This document shows, piece by piece, positions 20,435 to 29,854 of a DNA stretch of 64,000 nt (the first letter of the stretch is position 1; every line of letters begins with the position of its first letter). The translations under genes were made by a program, and so were the position numbers. Under the pieces are notes generated by a model. That model searched no databases, was not told the DNA's origin, and saw only the letters and a program-made list of their open reading frames with translations. This DNA is from Oscillatoriaceae cyanobacterium Prado104 (lineage in GTDB: Bacteria; Cyanobacteriota; Cyanobacteriia; Cyanobacteriales; Microcoleaceae). The stretch covers positions 62,001 through 126,000 of the forward strand of contig JALOON010000003.1 of assembly GCA_025454405.1 (NCBI GenBank), in the 5' to 3' direction.

Positions 20435-22083
20435 GCCGCCTTCCTCATGCTCCTGAATTGAAGAATAAATAACAGTGAGATAGTGTCTGTTTGTAGTTTA
20501 GACAACTTAGCCAATATTGGCATTACCGCAGCAAAAAATATTGTTTTTTTTGCGGGTCGAGTTGCGAGAACTTTAAAAACAGTCAAGTTTCTAAAGTAAT
20601 TTTGAACTCGTGTTTGAAATTGCGATCCCACCTTCGACCTTCGCCGGATTGAGAAGCGCTACCTCGAACAGAGCGTTTTGCTTTTTAAAAGCAGCTATTT
20701 GCGGTAGGATCTGCGATGGTTGACCCAGATAAGTACATCGAGGCGCGATCGATCGCATCTCTACAAATACTGGCTTTTTTACTTGCTGCTTGAAGTTTTT
20801 ACTGCTGCCAGCTTGCTTGCACATTCCGCGAGCAACTTCCGTATTGAAGGTGTCGGGCTTTTGTTTCGCCTGCAGTGAAACGCCGGTACTAAACATCTTA
20901 GCTGTGCTGGGAATTTTTGCCACTTTTACAGCTTGTCTGTCGCACCGACCGCCACACTTTTGAACTCAAGCAAAAGCGCGATCGGGATCGGATCTTGCCA
21001 AGACCTTTCAGATTGTAGCCTTTCTTACAAAAAATGGAAGATATTTTCCCATATTTGTCAAGAGCGCGGGCAACTCTCTAAGCTTAGCTTAACAATTCCG
21101 GCTCGCCAGACGCGAAACACAATCGCGACCGCTCCCGCCAGCAGTTGGCACGGACGCAGTGGGGTTGTATTCTGAGAATATTTGGGTGAACGGGTGTGGC
21201 GAAAATTGACCGACAGTTGTCGGACTGTTTGAGATTTGCCAGAATTCCGGCTAATGCCATCCGTGTAGGTGCACCCATCGTCTTTGCTGCTTTGTGAAAC
21301 TTGCTCGAACCAGCTTCAAAGCTAACTGGCGTTCACTTCCTACGATGTTGGGTAGTCGGCTATCCCAAGATTAAGTAGGCTATCCCCCTCAAGCCAAGGG
21401 TTCGCAATTCCAGATATTAATCCTAGCGATACTAGCGTTTAAGTCTGCTCAATTTGAGTCATAACACAATTGGCGATTGAATAAATCTCGTAGTTGTAGT
21501 TGTGCAACGGCAACTCTGGATGAGTTGCCGAGAATTACCCCAAGTGAAGTGCTGCGGGTCGATCGGTGCAACAGGGGCTTTGATTGCTAAGTTAGCTCAA
21601 TTCTCAGGAATTGGCTCTCATTTTGGCATTAAATCACTTTAAGTTTTTAACGGCACAGTCTCATTTAAGCAATTAACACTCTCCTTTGTGAGGAGGAGAG
21701 AGATTCTTTTATTATGCTCAACGATCTGCTCTGTGTCCAGGGAGCCTAAAAACCGTCTTAAAAGAACGGGTTAAACCCTCCGCTACACTTCAGTCGAGTT
21801 TTTTAGCAAACACGAGTTTGTCGTGTCGGGGGTCAAGACCGACCGGATAAATTTTATCTAGAGCTCGATCGAGGCGCAACTCTCGATCTCCCATTTCGCG
21901 AAAATTTTTGGGGAAATTTTAGGATCGCCATCGCAATCGACCGCCTGGTTGCGTTCCTATCGCCAGCTAACTTCACACTTACTTTATATATATTGCTGCA
22001 ATGTGAAGATTAGACCAAAAAGTCAAATTTATTTGAAGTAAAATTGCGCTATTGTCGCATTTTTAATTTAGCTGCGAAACAAA
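20435..22083. other. 1.65-kb gene-free stretch upstream of sigA
   Basis: The longest gap in the window. No tRNA, rRNA or recognisable protein was found. It holds a perfect hairpin, GGCAACTC-TGGAT-GAGTTGCC (21509-21529), and a second hairpin, CTCTCCT/AGGAGAG (21679-21700), followed by ATTCTTTTATT, which looks like a weak terminator on the plus strand. One 110-codon minus-strand open frame (20591-20923) lacks any recognisable feature. Confidence 0.4.
21480..21715 (+). ncRNA. possible small RNA with two hairpins
   Basis: Perfect 8-bp hairpin at 21509-21529 and a terminator-like hairpin plus T-rich run at 21679-21715, in a region without genes. No known cyanobacterial RNA motif was recognised; the boundaries are guesses. 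Confidence 0.2.
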
Positions 22084-22968
22084 TTACTGCTGGTTGCGCA
22101 GCCGGGGGTTAACAAACTCGTTTAAGCCTTCTCCTACCAAAGACAATCCCACTACCATTAAAGTCATTGCCAAACCGGGAAACAAAGCCGTCCACCAAAT
22201 ACCGGTTGGCAAAGCATCCAAGGCCAAACGCAAGTCATGTCCCCATTCCGGCGTTTCTTCGGGAAGTCCCAGACCGAGAAAGCCCAAACCTCCCAAGGTT
22301 AAAATTGCGTCGGCGGCGTTGAGGGCGAATAGCACCGGCACGCTCTGAATTACATTGAGAAATAAGTACCGAGACAGGACTGTCCAAGTGTCAGCTCCCA
22401 TAGCTCGAGCTGCTTCCACAAACAGTTCGGTTTTGACGCTGGTGGTGTGATTTCTAACAACGCGGTAGTATTGAGGAACGTAGGAAATACTCAGAGCGAT
22501 CGCGGCATTGAGAACTCCTTTTCCCACAACAAAAGCCAGAGTCAAAGACAGCAGCAATCCCGGCAAAGTATAAATTGTATCCATTAAAAATAACAGTACC
22601 CGATCGAGCTTGCCCCCCAAATAACCGCTAACTAAACCTAGCGGCACGCCGATACACAAGCTCAAAGCAGTAGCTAAAATCACCACTTGCCAAGCAGCCC
22701 CGGAGGCAAACAACGTGCGGGAAAACACATCGTAACCTTGGCGGGTCGTACCGAACCAATAAGTCGCCGACGGCGGTTCGTGAATCGGATTGATTAAAGC
22801 ATCTGTCGGATTTTGCAGCCACCCCCAAGCTTGCAGGGCTGGAGACAAGACGGCAATCAGTACGAACACAGCAGTTAATGTCAAACCAACCCACATCATT
22901 TTCATTGACAGGTTGGACGGGGCGATCGAGTTAAAAAATCGCGGCATTCGGAGATGGGTGGGAGCCAT
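22084..22968 (-). CDS. ABC transporter permease, DppC/OppC type
   Basis: Inner-membrane permease of a peptide/nickel-type ABC importer, 294 residues. An N-terminal helix (MWVGLTLTAVFVLIAVLSPA) is followed by the family's periplasmic loop with HWFGT-like YWFGTTRQGYDVFSR, then a block of five helices. The EAA-type coupling loop is seen as EAARAMGADTWTVLSRYLFLN near residue 190. It ends with the usual GEGLNEFVNPRLR. The partner permease (DppB), ATPases and binding protein are not next to it; cyanobacteria often scatter these genes. The region before its start is filled with GAAGGAA heptamers, which may displace its promoter. Confidence 0.9.
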   Translation of the reverse strand: MAPTHLRMPRFFNSIAPSNLSMKMMWVGLTLTAVFVLIAVLSPALQAWGWLQNPTDALINPIHEPPSATYWFGTTRQGYDVFSRTLFASGAAWQVVILATALSLCIGVPLGLVSGYLGGKLDRVLLFLMDTIYTLPGLLLSLTLAFVVGKGVLNAAIALSISYVPQYYRVVRNHTTSVKTELFVEAARAMGADTWTVLSRYLFLNVIQSVPVLFALNAADAILTLGGLGFLGLGLPEETPEWGHDLRLALDALPTGIWWTALFPGLAMTLMVVGLSLVGEGLNEFVNPRLRNQQ

Positions 22969-22975
22969 ATTTGCA

Positions 22976-23055
22976 GAAGGAAGAAGGAAGAAGGAAGAAG
23001 GAAAAAGGAAAAATGGAAGAAGAAGGAAAAAGGAAGAAGGAAAAAGGAAAAATGG
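22976..23055. repeat. GAAGGAA heptamer tract
   Basis: About 80 bases of GAAGGAA/AAAAGGA-type units between the permease start and the end of the NTRC gene. Same family as the tract inside the ABC ATPase gene. Confidence 0.85.
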
Positions 23056-23081
23056 AAGAACTCGCTTGAAGTAGCGATCGA

Positions 23082-23122
23082 GAAGCCTGCACCATACTCA
23101 AAAGAGTTGGTGCAGGAGCTTC
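23082..23122 (-). terminator. hairpin after the NTRC gene
   Basis: GAAGCCTGCACCA and TGGTGCAGGAGCTTC pair almost perfectly (two bulged bases) around a 13-base loop, directly after the NTRC stop. There is no clean T-run, so termination is inferred from position and strength. Confidence 0.55.
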
Positions 23123-23127
23123 ACTGA

Positions 23128-24498
23128 CTACAAATTGCTGGCAATTAACTCGCGGTACTGACTTTTTGGCTTCACTCCCTTAAGTTCGGTCAGCAAAGCT
23201 TTGTCTTTAAAATACTGAATCGTCGGCGTACCGACAACGCCAGCATTTTCAGCAATTTCTGGATCTTCCTCAATGTCGATTTCCACGTAGTGGATTTTGC
23301 CGTCGAACTCATCTACTACCTTGCTCAAAATCGGCTTGAGGCTGTGGCAAGGGCCGCAAGTCGGAGCGGAATACTTGACCACAATCAGTCGATCGCTCTC
23401 GTGGAAAAGTTTCCGCAGGGCGTAACCTCCCTCGTGCCGCGTGTCGTTGATATCGAAGTTCTCGCTGGTTTTGCGGACTTTCGGAGCTTCCGTTTCTGCT
23501 GCGGGTTGCTGCGATTCTTCGGTTTGATGGAATTCCTGAGTCAAGCCGTTCGAGGACAGCCACCTTTCTGCCAGCATTGCCCCCATGCAGCCGCTGCCTG
23601 CTGCGGTGATTGCTTGGCGGAACTCGTGGTCTTGCACGTCGCCGACAGCATAAACTCCTTCAACGCTAGTTTCTACCGAGCCGTGTTTGGTAACGATGTA
23701 ACCTACTTCGTCGAGTTCTAACTGGTCTTTGAACAGTTGAGTGTTGGGAGTGTGACCGATCGCGTAAAACAATCCTTTCACCATCAAGTCACTTTCGTCG
23801 CCGGTCAGGATATTTCTAATTCTTACGCCGTCCATTTTGCCGCCCGCTTCGCCCAACACATCTACCGCTTCGCTGTTCCAGTGCACGGTAATTTTGGGAT
23901 TGTTCAGCACTCGGTCTTGCATGGCTTTGCTCGCCCGCATCCGATCGCGCCTTACCAACATGTGTACGTGGGAGCCGTATTTTGTCAGGTAAATGGATTC
24001 TTCTGCTGCTGTATCTCCCGCGCCGATGACTGCTAAATCTACTCCTTTAAATAGCGGGGTAGCGCCGTCGCAAATCGCGCAGGCGGAAATTCCGTGGCTC
24101 CAAAATACGTGTTCACTGGGCAGTCCCAACCTTTTTGCCGTCGCGCCTGTGGCGATGACTATGGTGTGGGTTTTGATTTCTCGTTCGTCCGATCGCACGG
24201 TAAACGGACGCTGGCTCAAATCTACGGAGGTTACATCTTCTGTATGTAGCTCTGCACCCCAACGCACTGCTTGAGCTTTCATCCGATCCATGAGCTGCGG
24301 GCCGGTGATGCCTTCGGGGAAGCCGGGAAAGTTTTCTACTTCTGTGGTCGTCATCAGTTGGCCGCCGGGAATGCCTCCCATTTGGTAGCCTTCAAAGACT
24401 ACTGGTTTAAGGTTTGCTCTGCCGGCGTAGATGGCAGCCGTGTAGCCAGCAGGGCCGGAGCCGATAATTACTAGGTTTTCTACGGTTTGTTGGGTCAT
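23128..24498 (-). CDS. trxB: NADPH-thioredoxin reductase C (reductase-thioredoxin fusion)
   Basis: Bifunctional NTRC: an FAD/NADPH thioredoxin reductase joined to its own thioredoxin. It has the FAD-binding [18 protein letters not shown], the redox centre CAIC near residue 138, the NADPH-binding GAGDTAAEE, the second FAD motif [20 protein letters not shown] (about 300), a Pro/Glu/Thr linker (about 330-350) and a thioredoxin domain with CGPC near 380. The enzyme passes electrons from NADPH to 2-Cys peroxiredoxins and other targets and is typical of chloroplasts and many cyanobacteria. 456 residues matches full-length NTRC; both redox centres are intact. Confidence 0.96.
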   Translation of the reverse strand: MTQQTVENLVIIGSGPAGYTAAIYAGRANLKPVVFEGYQMGGIPGGQLMTTTEVENFPGFPEGITGPQLMDRMKAQAVRWGAELHTEDVTSVDLSQRPFTVRSDEREIKTHTIVIATGATAKRLGLPSEHVFWSHGISACAICDGATPLFKGVDLAVIGAGDTAAEESIYLTKYGSHVHMLVRRDRMRASKAMQDRVLNNPKITVHWNSEAVDVLGEAGGKMDGVRIRNILTGDESDLMVKGLFYAIGHTPNTQLFKDQLELDEVGYIVTKHGSVETSVEGVYAVGDVQDHEFRQAITAAGSGCMGAMLAERWLSSNGLTQEFHQTEESQQPAAETEAPKVRKTSENFDINDTRHEGGYALRKLFHESDRLIVVKYSAPTCGPCHSLKPILSKVVDEFDGKIHYVEIDIEEDPEIAENAGVVGTPTIQYFKDKALLTELKGVKPKSQYRELIASNL

Positions 24499-24539
24499 AG
24501 CTACTTTCTTAAACTCATAACGACTTCACTTTATTTTTA

Positions 24540-25349
24540 TTATAGCAGAAGTTGGGAGAGGGCGATCTCGATCGCTCCAAGAGAGGCAGTAGGGACAAGG
24601 CAATGTTTCGTCCGTGACATACTCCTACACTGTACTCGCAGAGTCAGTGTAGGCTTCCAAGACAGTCCAGCTATCGCTGTGCGTAGACTCTTGGCTTTAA
24701 GAACGGGATGCCCCACCGCTCTTTGTTTTATATTTATCGCTGCATTACGATCGCGGTCAAGACTACATCCACAATGGGGGCAGTCGTGCCAGCGTTCGTG
24801 CAGTTTTTTAGGAACTTTCGCACCACAATTAGAACAATCTTGACTTGTGCCAGATGCTTTCACTGGGATTACCAACAAACCAGCTTTTTCGGCTTTGTTT
24901 GTCAGTACCGACAGAAAGTTTGACCATCCGGCATCAAGCACAGACTTTGCCAATCGAGTACGCGCAAGTCCTTTGACATTCAAATCTTCAACTGCAATAA
25001 CATCAGATTTTTTCAATAAGTTGTTAGCCGTTTTGAAATGAAAATCTTTGCGTCGATCTGCAACTTTTTTGTGTTGAAGGACTTGTGAATAGATTTGAGA
25101 GTACCAAGGATGAGTTTTCTTGAGTTGAGGTAAGGTTTTCTTCTGACTGTAATAGTCGGGATTCTTGCGTAATTCTGGGAGATGACAAACAAGGGGGCAA
25201 GCATTGAGGGGACAACGATTTTGCTCGTACCAGTTGAATCTATCGGCCAGCAAGTAATTATATTGAGCGCATAACATAGACAACCATCGGTCTATTTCTT
25301 GCGCTTGTTGTTTTGTGGGACGTAGTTTGTACTGGTAAGCTGTCCGCAC
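24540..25349 (-). pseudogene. tnpB: internally deleted TnpB (RuvC-I missing)
   Basis: An intact 269-codon frame that lacks the middle of TnpB. The N-terminal part ([20 protein letters not shown] ... IYSQVLQ) joins directly to [20 protein letters not shown], leaving out about 130 residues that include the RuvC-I aspartate. RuvC-II ([20 protein letters not shown]), the zinc finger (CSNCG...CPHCG) and RuvC-III ([10 protein letters not shown]) are preserved. The normal C-terminus ([11 protein letters not shown]) runs on through the right-end hairpin, so the usual stop also appears lost. It is expected to be nuclease-dead; a residual DNA- or RNA-binding role cannot be excluded. It lies just upstream of NTRC on the same strand. 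Confidence 0.85.
24625..24652 (-). ncRNA. right-end hairpin of the deleted TnpB element
   Basis: CTACACTG and CAGTGTAG form a perfect 8-bp stem around 12 bases. Its place at the 3' end of tnpB is where the guide-RNA end hairpin of such elements lies. Confidence 0.45.
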
Positions 25350-25700
25350 TTGTTTTTCACCACCTTGTTAAATCAGTTCAGCTATTGCAGTATACACCAA
25401 TCGATCGAGATATTCCTTGTCGCTATGTCAACACTACAAAAATATATGTTGAAGGCTAGCAACATCCAGAAAATTAATATTTGTTCGTTGACGACCTGTC
25501 CTGTAACCTCGCCTATGTCCTTCGGACAGGCTACGCCAACGGCATTGGTCAGAGGATTGTCGTCAACTCACGCGCAATTCATGAGGCAGCGCGTTGGGCG
25601 GGTTACCCGACTTGTAGCGACTGCCGTCTCAACACCTCCCTTTCGGGCAGTAGGTGTGAGGCTTCTTGCTGTTCAAGCTAAAGTATTTTAGGTCGATCGA
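25350..25700. repeat. dispersed cyanobacterial repeats left of the TnpB remnant
   Basis: Contains CCTTCGGACAGGCTACGCCAAC (a widespread cyanobacterial motif), GCGTTGGGCGGGTTACCCGAC, and TTGTAGCGACTGCCGTC, all typical pieces of palindromic repeats near insertion elements. The 113-codon open frame through this stretch is not considered a gene. Confidence 0.4.
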
Positions 25701-26331
25701 GAGCTATGCAGCCGCGGGTCGATCGCTCTTTTGAGCAGCCTCAACCCGTTTGATAAACAAAAATAATCACAAAATCGATTTTGTTTTAAATTTTCGATCT
25801 AGCGTTACCCTCCAAATATTCAGCAAATCGCGAGACAGCAAAAATTATTGACATCATTCTCAATTATTCAACGGATTTGCTGGATCTGAGGTTTGTGTTA
25901 TACTTTGAGTAAGTGACCGTCATTTACTAGAATTTGCTATTGTTATTACTAATTTTGCTGTTTCAACTCGAAACTCCTTTAAAATCGTAAAATAGGCGAA
26001 CTCTGGCAATGTAAAAAGTCAAATTTTTCATGCAAAAAACGGATTTTGACTTTTGCCGAAAAGATAAGAATTGTAACGCAAAAAGAGCTGAGTTTGACAA
26101 ATTGCAAATTTTATGGTATGCGAGCGAAAAGCCAGAGCGTACCGAAACTCACTTCCTGCAAAAAAGCTTTGTTTTGTTAAGGCAAAACTTATCGAAAATT
26201 TTAGGTCTAAAACATCTCCAAAATTACCGCAAATATGCAGTGAAGAACTCGATCGAAAAGCACAAACTAGCTAAGTCGATCGGTTTTGCACTATGTTAAA
26301 GTACAAAGCCCAACGGTTAGGGAAAATCTAC

Positions 26332-26541
26332 ATCAAGTATCGATGGCACGATAATTACAGTGGCGCACCGACTGACGGAAGTTCTTGGGAACCTGGCAGC
26401 AACGATTTCCGAGTGATGCGCGGTGGTTCCTGGTACAATATTCCGATTGATTGCCGTAGTGCCACTTGTCACTACTACTCGCCGTTCCAGAGATTGAGAG
26501 CTGCAGGTTTTCGCGTAGCGGTAGCGTCGATTTCTGTCTAG
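26332..26541 (+). pseudogene. C-terminal fragment of a formylglycine-generating-enzyme-like (SUMF1) protein
   Basis: The frame WHDNYSGAPTDGSSWEPGSN, then FRVMRGGSWYNIPIDCRSAT and finally GFRVAVASI, matches the end of FGE-sulfatase/C-type-lectin-fold proteins (usually WHDNYNGAPTDGSAW ... RVLRGGSW ... GFRVV). The upstream part of such a protein (about 150-250 residues) is absent; the frame enters from unrelated sequence. In the part between RGGSW and GFRV many positions that are Asn in relatives carry Tyr, Ile, Asp, His, Ser or Phe. This is the pattern expected in a variable region of a diversity-generating retroelement, but no reverse transcriptase is in the window. Confidence 0.7.
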
Positions 26542-26819
26542 TTCTAGTTTCCTGTTTCTGAGGGCACTTTAAAATTTTTTTGGGAAAATGCGAGCGAACA
26601 GAACAAGACTTACGCACGAAAAATCCAAAAGTTGGGTTGTTACCGAGATCGCAGGCGGGAGGCGATAGTTTAACACAAAACCCGGTTTCTACCTCAGCTA
26701 TGGCTGTGCGCGATCGACTCATTTCTCTCTCAAGCTAAAGACAGATTTAGGTTGAATCTAGTGACGATCGAACTCGAAAATACCTCGAAAACGACAGCAA
26801 AAATTATCCAGCTCGACAT

Positions 26820-26900
26820 CACAGGACAAATTTTATGCAGCAAATTCTCGAACCTGAAGTTATGGATACTTAGAAAGAGACCGTCGCCTGCGATTCGATA
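26820..26900 (+). pseudogene. broken duplicate of the methyltransferase 5' end
   Basis: About 79 bases match the segment at 27287-27365 with only about 8 differences, including the former leader ACAGGACAAATTTT and the start MQQILEPEVMDT. In this copy a TAG follows at codon 13, after which DS-IFAKS can still be recognised. It shows that the methyltransferase gene once began here or was duplicated. Confidence 0.8.
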
Positions 26901-26949
26901 TTTGCCAAAAGCGGTATCGTAACAGAACAGCTATATTTTATCCAAAACT

Positions 26950-27966
26950 ATGGAGCAAACTAAAATTTTGTTTGTTTGCAGCCAGAACAAGTGGCGGAGT
27001 TTGACAGCAGAGAAAATCTGCGAAAAAATTAGCGGGTATAGCGTTCGATCGGCCGGAACCGAAAAAGGTGCGAGAATCAGAGTAACTGAAGGTTTAATCG
27101 GTTGGGCGGATTCGATCTTCGTCATGGAAAAAAAGCACGCCGCTCGACTGCGCGCTAAATTTCCTGCAAGTCTGCAAGGAAAACAGATGATTTGCTTGCA
27201 AATTCCAGATATATATAGATATATGGAACCGGAGCTAGTAGAGCTGTTGCAGGCGAAACTAAGTTCCTATATGCAAATGCCAGATAACAGGACAAATTTT
27301 ATGCAGCGAATTCTCGAACCGGAAGTTATGGATACTTGGGAAGAAGCCGTCGCATACGATTCGATGGATTTTACTGAGGTTAATGCTGCGTTTGCGAAGA
27401 GTGCGGCTGCTTTGGGGCCAGTTTTTGGAAACGTTTTGGATGCGGGGACGGGAACGGCAAGAATTCCGATCGCTCTTTGTCAACTGCGGCCGGAATGGAA
27501 ATTGACTTGCATCGATTTGTCGGCAAATATGCTGAAAGTAGCACAAGAGAATGTGGAGAAAGCCCGATTGCGATCGCAAATCCAACTCGAACTCATCGAT
27601 GCTAAAGCCATGCCGTATCCAGACAACTATTTTGACATGGTGATTTCCAACAGCATTATCCATCATTTGCCAGATCCGCTGCCGTTTTTGCAGGAAGTCA
27701 AGCGGGTGTTGAAACCTAACGGCGGCATCTTTTTGCGGGATTTGCTGCGACCGGAAACAGCGGAAATTAGGGATAATTTAGTTGAGATGTACGCGGGAGA
27801 TTGCAACGCACATCAGAAACAGTTATTCAGCGATTCGCTGCGAGCGGCTTTTACGCTGGATGAAGTTGAGATGATGGTGAAAAATGCAGGATTGGATGGG
27901 TTGAGAATTTATGAATCTTCAGACAGGCACTGGACGGTAGAGCGAGCTTGGTGCGAAACAGTTTAA
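26950..27966 (+). CDS. low-molecular-weight phosphatase-like domain fused to SAM methyltransferase
   Basis: Residues 1-110 form a small protein-tyrosine-phosphatase-like domain. It has the P-loop CSQNKWRS (a CX5R signature) in ILFVCSQNKWRSLTAEK, then GWADSIFVMEKKHAARL and the general-acid region CLQIPDIYRYMEPELVELL. Residues from about 118 form a class I methyltransferase with the SAM-binding VLDAGTGTARIPIALC, DLSANMLKVA, and DMVISNSIIHHLPDPLPFL. The junction (MPDNRTNF) is the translation of the methyltransferase's former leader, as shown by the near-identical sequence at 26821. ATG 27301 can still start the methyltransferase alone. Both domains keep their key residues. Substrates are unknown. 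Confidence 0.85.
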   Translation: MEQTKILFVCSQNKWRSLTAEKICEKISGYSVRSAGTEKGARIRVTEGLIGWADSIFVMEKKHAARLRAKFPASLQGKQMICLQIPDIYRYMEPELVELLQAKLSSYMQMPDNRTNFMQRILEPEVMDTWEEAVAYDSMDFTEVNAAFAKSAAALGPVFGNVLDAGTGTARIPIALCQLRPEWKLTCIDLSANMLKVAQENVEKARLRSQIQLELIDAKAMPYPDNYFDMVISNSIIHHLPDPLPFLQEVKRVLKPNGGIFLRDLLRPETAEIRDNLVEMYAGDCNAHQKQLFSDSLRAAFTLDEVEMMVKNAGLDGLRIYESSDRHWTVERAWCETV

Positions 27967-28168
27967 AAATGGGGCGACCGACAACAAAAATTTTCAAGCG
28001 CGCCCGATCGCGCTTTCCCAATTATCTTGTTTCACTGTATAGCGATTATCTCGTATCGCACTTCGACTGTCGGGAAATTCTTTTAATAAATTCTGAATGT
28101 GCTCTGACTCGGCACTGATGAACTCAAAACCAATTTTTGTCTTATAGAAAAAATGTCCGATCGAGGTT

Positions 28169-28408
28169 ATGCCGAAAAAGCCCGTTCCGCGACCTGAAGA
28201 TGAAGAGTCGCATTTGAGGAAGCTCAGAGAGGAGTTGGAGATGAGTCAGGAAGATTTCGCGCGAGAACTTGGAGTTTCGTCTCAAACCATCAGTCGCTGG
28301 GAGTTGGGCAAGAACCTGCCGACTTTCACGGTCAAGCAAATCAAAGCTTTAGAGAAATTGCTGGCGAGAATTGGCAAGTCGATCGGCGATTTGCCAGATA
28401 ATTTATGA
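28169..28408 (+). CDS. small XRE-family helix-turn-helix protein
   Basis: A 79-residue DNA-binding protein: LRKLREELEMSQEDFARELG, then VSSQTISRWELGKNLPTFTV, the classic Cro/CI helix-turn-helix. It has a short basic N-terminus (MPKKPVPRPEDEE) and no other domain. No toxin or phage gene is next to it; the following stretch is a dispersed AACCCGG repeat. The target is unknown. Confidence 0.85.
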   Translation: MPKKPVPRPEDEESHLRKLREELEMSQEDFARELGVSSQTISRWELGKNLPTFTVKQIKALEKLLARIGKSIGDLPDNL

Positions 28409-28479
28409 TGGAAAGTATCGGAAAAGAACTCGATCGAGCCGCAAGGTCGCTTTCTGCAACAGTATTTGCGCGCCCGTAC

Positions 28480-28560
28480 CAAAGAAACCGGGTTTTTACT
28501 CGAACTCGGGGCGACAGCGAAGGATTTTTGCAAAAACCCGGTTTCTGCCTCAGTCTGGAT
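28480..28560. repeat. AAACCGGGTTTTT inverted repeat
   Basis: AAGAAACCGGGTTTTTACTC and CAAAAACCCGGTTTCTGCCTC form a long hairpin between two convergent genes. Same family as the copies at 18.55 kb and 63.15 kb; it could serve as a bidirectional terminator. Confidence 0.7.
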
Positions 28561-28567
28561 CGATTGA

Positions 28568-29680
28568 CTAACATCCATCGGTATCTAAAATCACTCGATC
28601 GCGCCCTTTTTCTTTAGCAGTATACAGCGCTCGATCGGCCGCTGCTATCAATTTTGCTGCGGGTGTCTCCAAATCGGGAATCGCGCCGCCAACGCCCAAA
28701 CTCAGCGTTACGCAATCGCTCACCGCTGAATTGAGATGTTCGATTGCCAATTCTTTGACGCCGACTCGAATTTTATCTGCGATCGAAACTGCTTGTCCCG
28801 GTGAAATTCCGGGCAAAATTACCGCAAATTCTTCGCCTCCGTAACGCGCTACCAAAGTTTCCCCTGCAACTTCTTCAGTCGCGCAATTTACAGCTTTGGA
28901 AATCGCTCGAGCAACCTTTTGCAAGCAAGCATCTCCCGCCTGATGCCCGTAAGTGTCGTTGTACTTTTTAAAATAGTCGATGTCGCACAAAATTAAAGAT
29001 ATTTCTGCTGCTGCTTCTGGCAGCAACTTCCATTTGTTATCTAAGTATTCGTTAAAACAGCGACGGTTGGCAACTTGAGTCAAGCCGTCGGAATTGGCAA
29101 GGCGGTACAATTCGGAATTGGCAGCGGCTAATTGAGCGTTGGCCGTTTCTAACTCGGACTTGGTAACTGATAAATTGTAATAAAGTTCGCTAATGTACCA
29201 GGTAGCTTGTTGTTGAATTTGCGATAGGGCTAACAGCACTTGATGTACGTCCAACAGCCTGTAAACTTGAGGCTCCAATTCTACCACGATCGGCTCGTAA
29301 AGCAGTTCCGGAGTTCGCTGCACCGCTCGCTGAGCAGCCATGACAATTAAGGCTACTCCCGGTAAAATTAAAACATCCGCGCGCGCTATTTGATACAGAG
29401 CCATAATCGGTCGATAAGCAAAAATATCTACTCCGTAAGGGCGGCTCATGTGTTCCATAAATCTCCGCCTGGATATCATGCCCAAAAATTCGCCTCCTAC
29501 AGTTAAGATAACTCCCGGCAGCAGGGGATGGGCTTGAAATAACCGAGCTACTTCTTTGCCTAAATGGGAGGCTTCGACTTGAAAATTGAAGACCGACAAT
29601 TCTTTAAGAGTAGACTCCAAAGAGAGATTTTCGGAGAGTTTTTCAGGCCAAATAGGCGGCGCAATAAATTCCACAGACAC
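28568..29680 (-). CDS. diguanylate cyclase (GGDEF) with CBS-like sensor
   Basis: Makes cyclic di-GMP from two GTP. The C-terminal GGDEF domain starts with DGLTQVANRRCFNEYL near residue 197, carries the metal-binding CDIDYFKKYNDTYGHQAGD, and has the active-site motif RYGGEEFAVILP near residue 278. No RxxD inhibitory site was noted. The first 170 residues resemble the CBS-pair-like sensor of other cyanobacterial cyclases (HPLLPGVILTVGGEFLGMIS), and a coiled coil (SELETANAQLAAANSELYRL) links it to the catalytic part. No membrane helix. 370 residues. Confidence 0.9.
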   Translation of the reverse strand: MSVEFIAPPIWPEKLSENLSLESTLKELSVFNFQVEASHLGKEVARLFQAHPLLPGVILTVGGEFLGMISRRRFMEHMSRPYGVDIFAYRPIMALYQIARADVLILPGVALIVMAAQRAVQRTPELLYEPIVVELEPQVYRLLDVHQVLLALSQIQQQATWYISELYYNLSVTKSELETANAQLAAANSELYRLANSDGLTQVANRRCFNEYLDNKWKLLPEAAAEISLILCDIDYFKKYNDTYGHQAGDACLQKVARAISKAVNCATEEVAGETLVARYGGEEFAVILPGISPGQAVSIADKIRVGVKELAIEHLNSAVSDCVTLSLGVGGAIPDLETPAAKLIAAADRALYTAKEKGRDRVILDTDGC

Positions 29681-29854
29681 GGCGCGTACCTGAATGAAGA
29701 TTGCAGCAGTAACAAATTTAGTGTCAGCTATTAGCCTATCTTACCATCGATCTAGTAGCATAACCTGTATTTTTGATTGCATTATTGGCGATCGAGACTT
29801 GCTCGGTTAGGATACTGCTAATTTGCAACTGATAATTCACAATTCAAAACTTGC

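Noticed and set aside
20591..20923. 110-codon minus-strand frame upstream of sigA
   Set aside because: No motif, no ribosome site, composition like non-coding sequence; kept only as a remark in the gap entry.
21380..21420. Possible tRNA T-loop (GGTTCGCAATTCC)
   Set aside because: Flanking bases do not pair and no acceptor or anticodon arm can be built.
25350..25691. 113-codon frame left of the TnpB remnant
   Set aside because: Passes through known dispersed repeats and palindromes.
26030..26299. 89-codon frame before the FGE-like fragment
   Set aside because: Lys/Asn-rich, no motif; A/T-rich non-coding composition.
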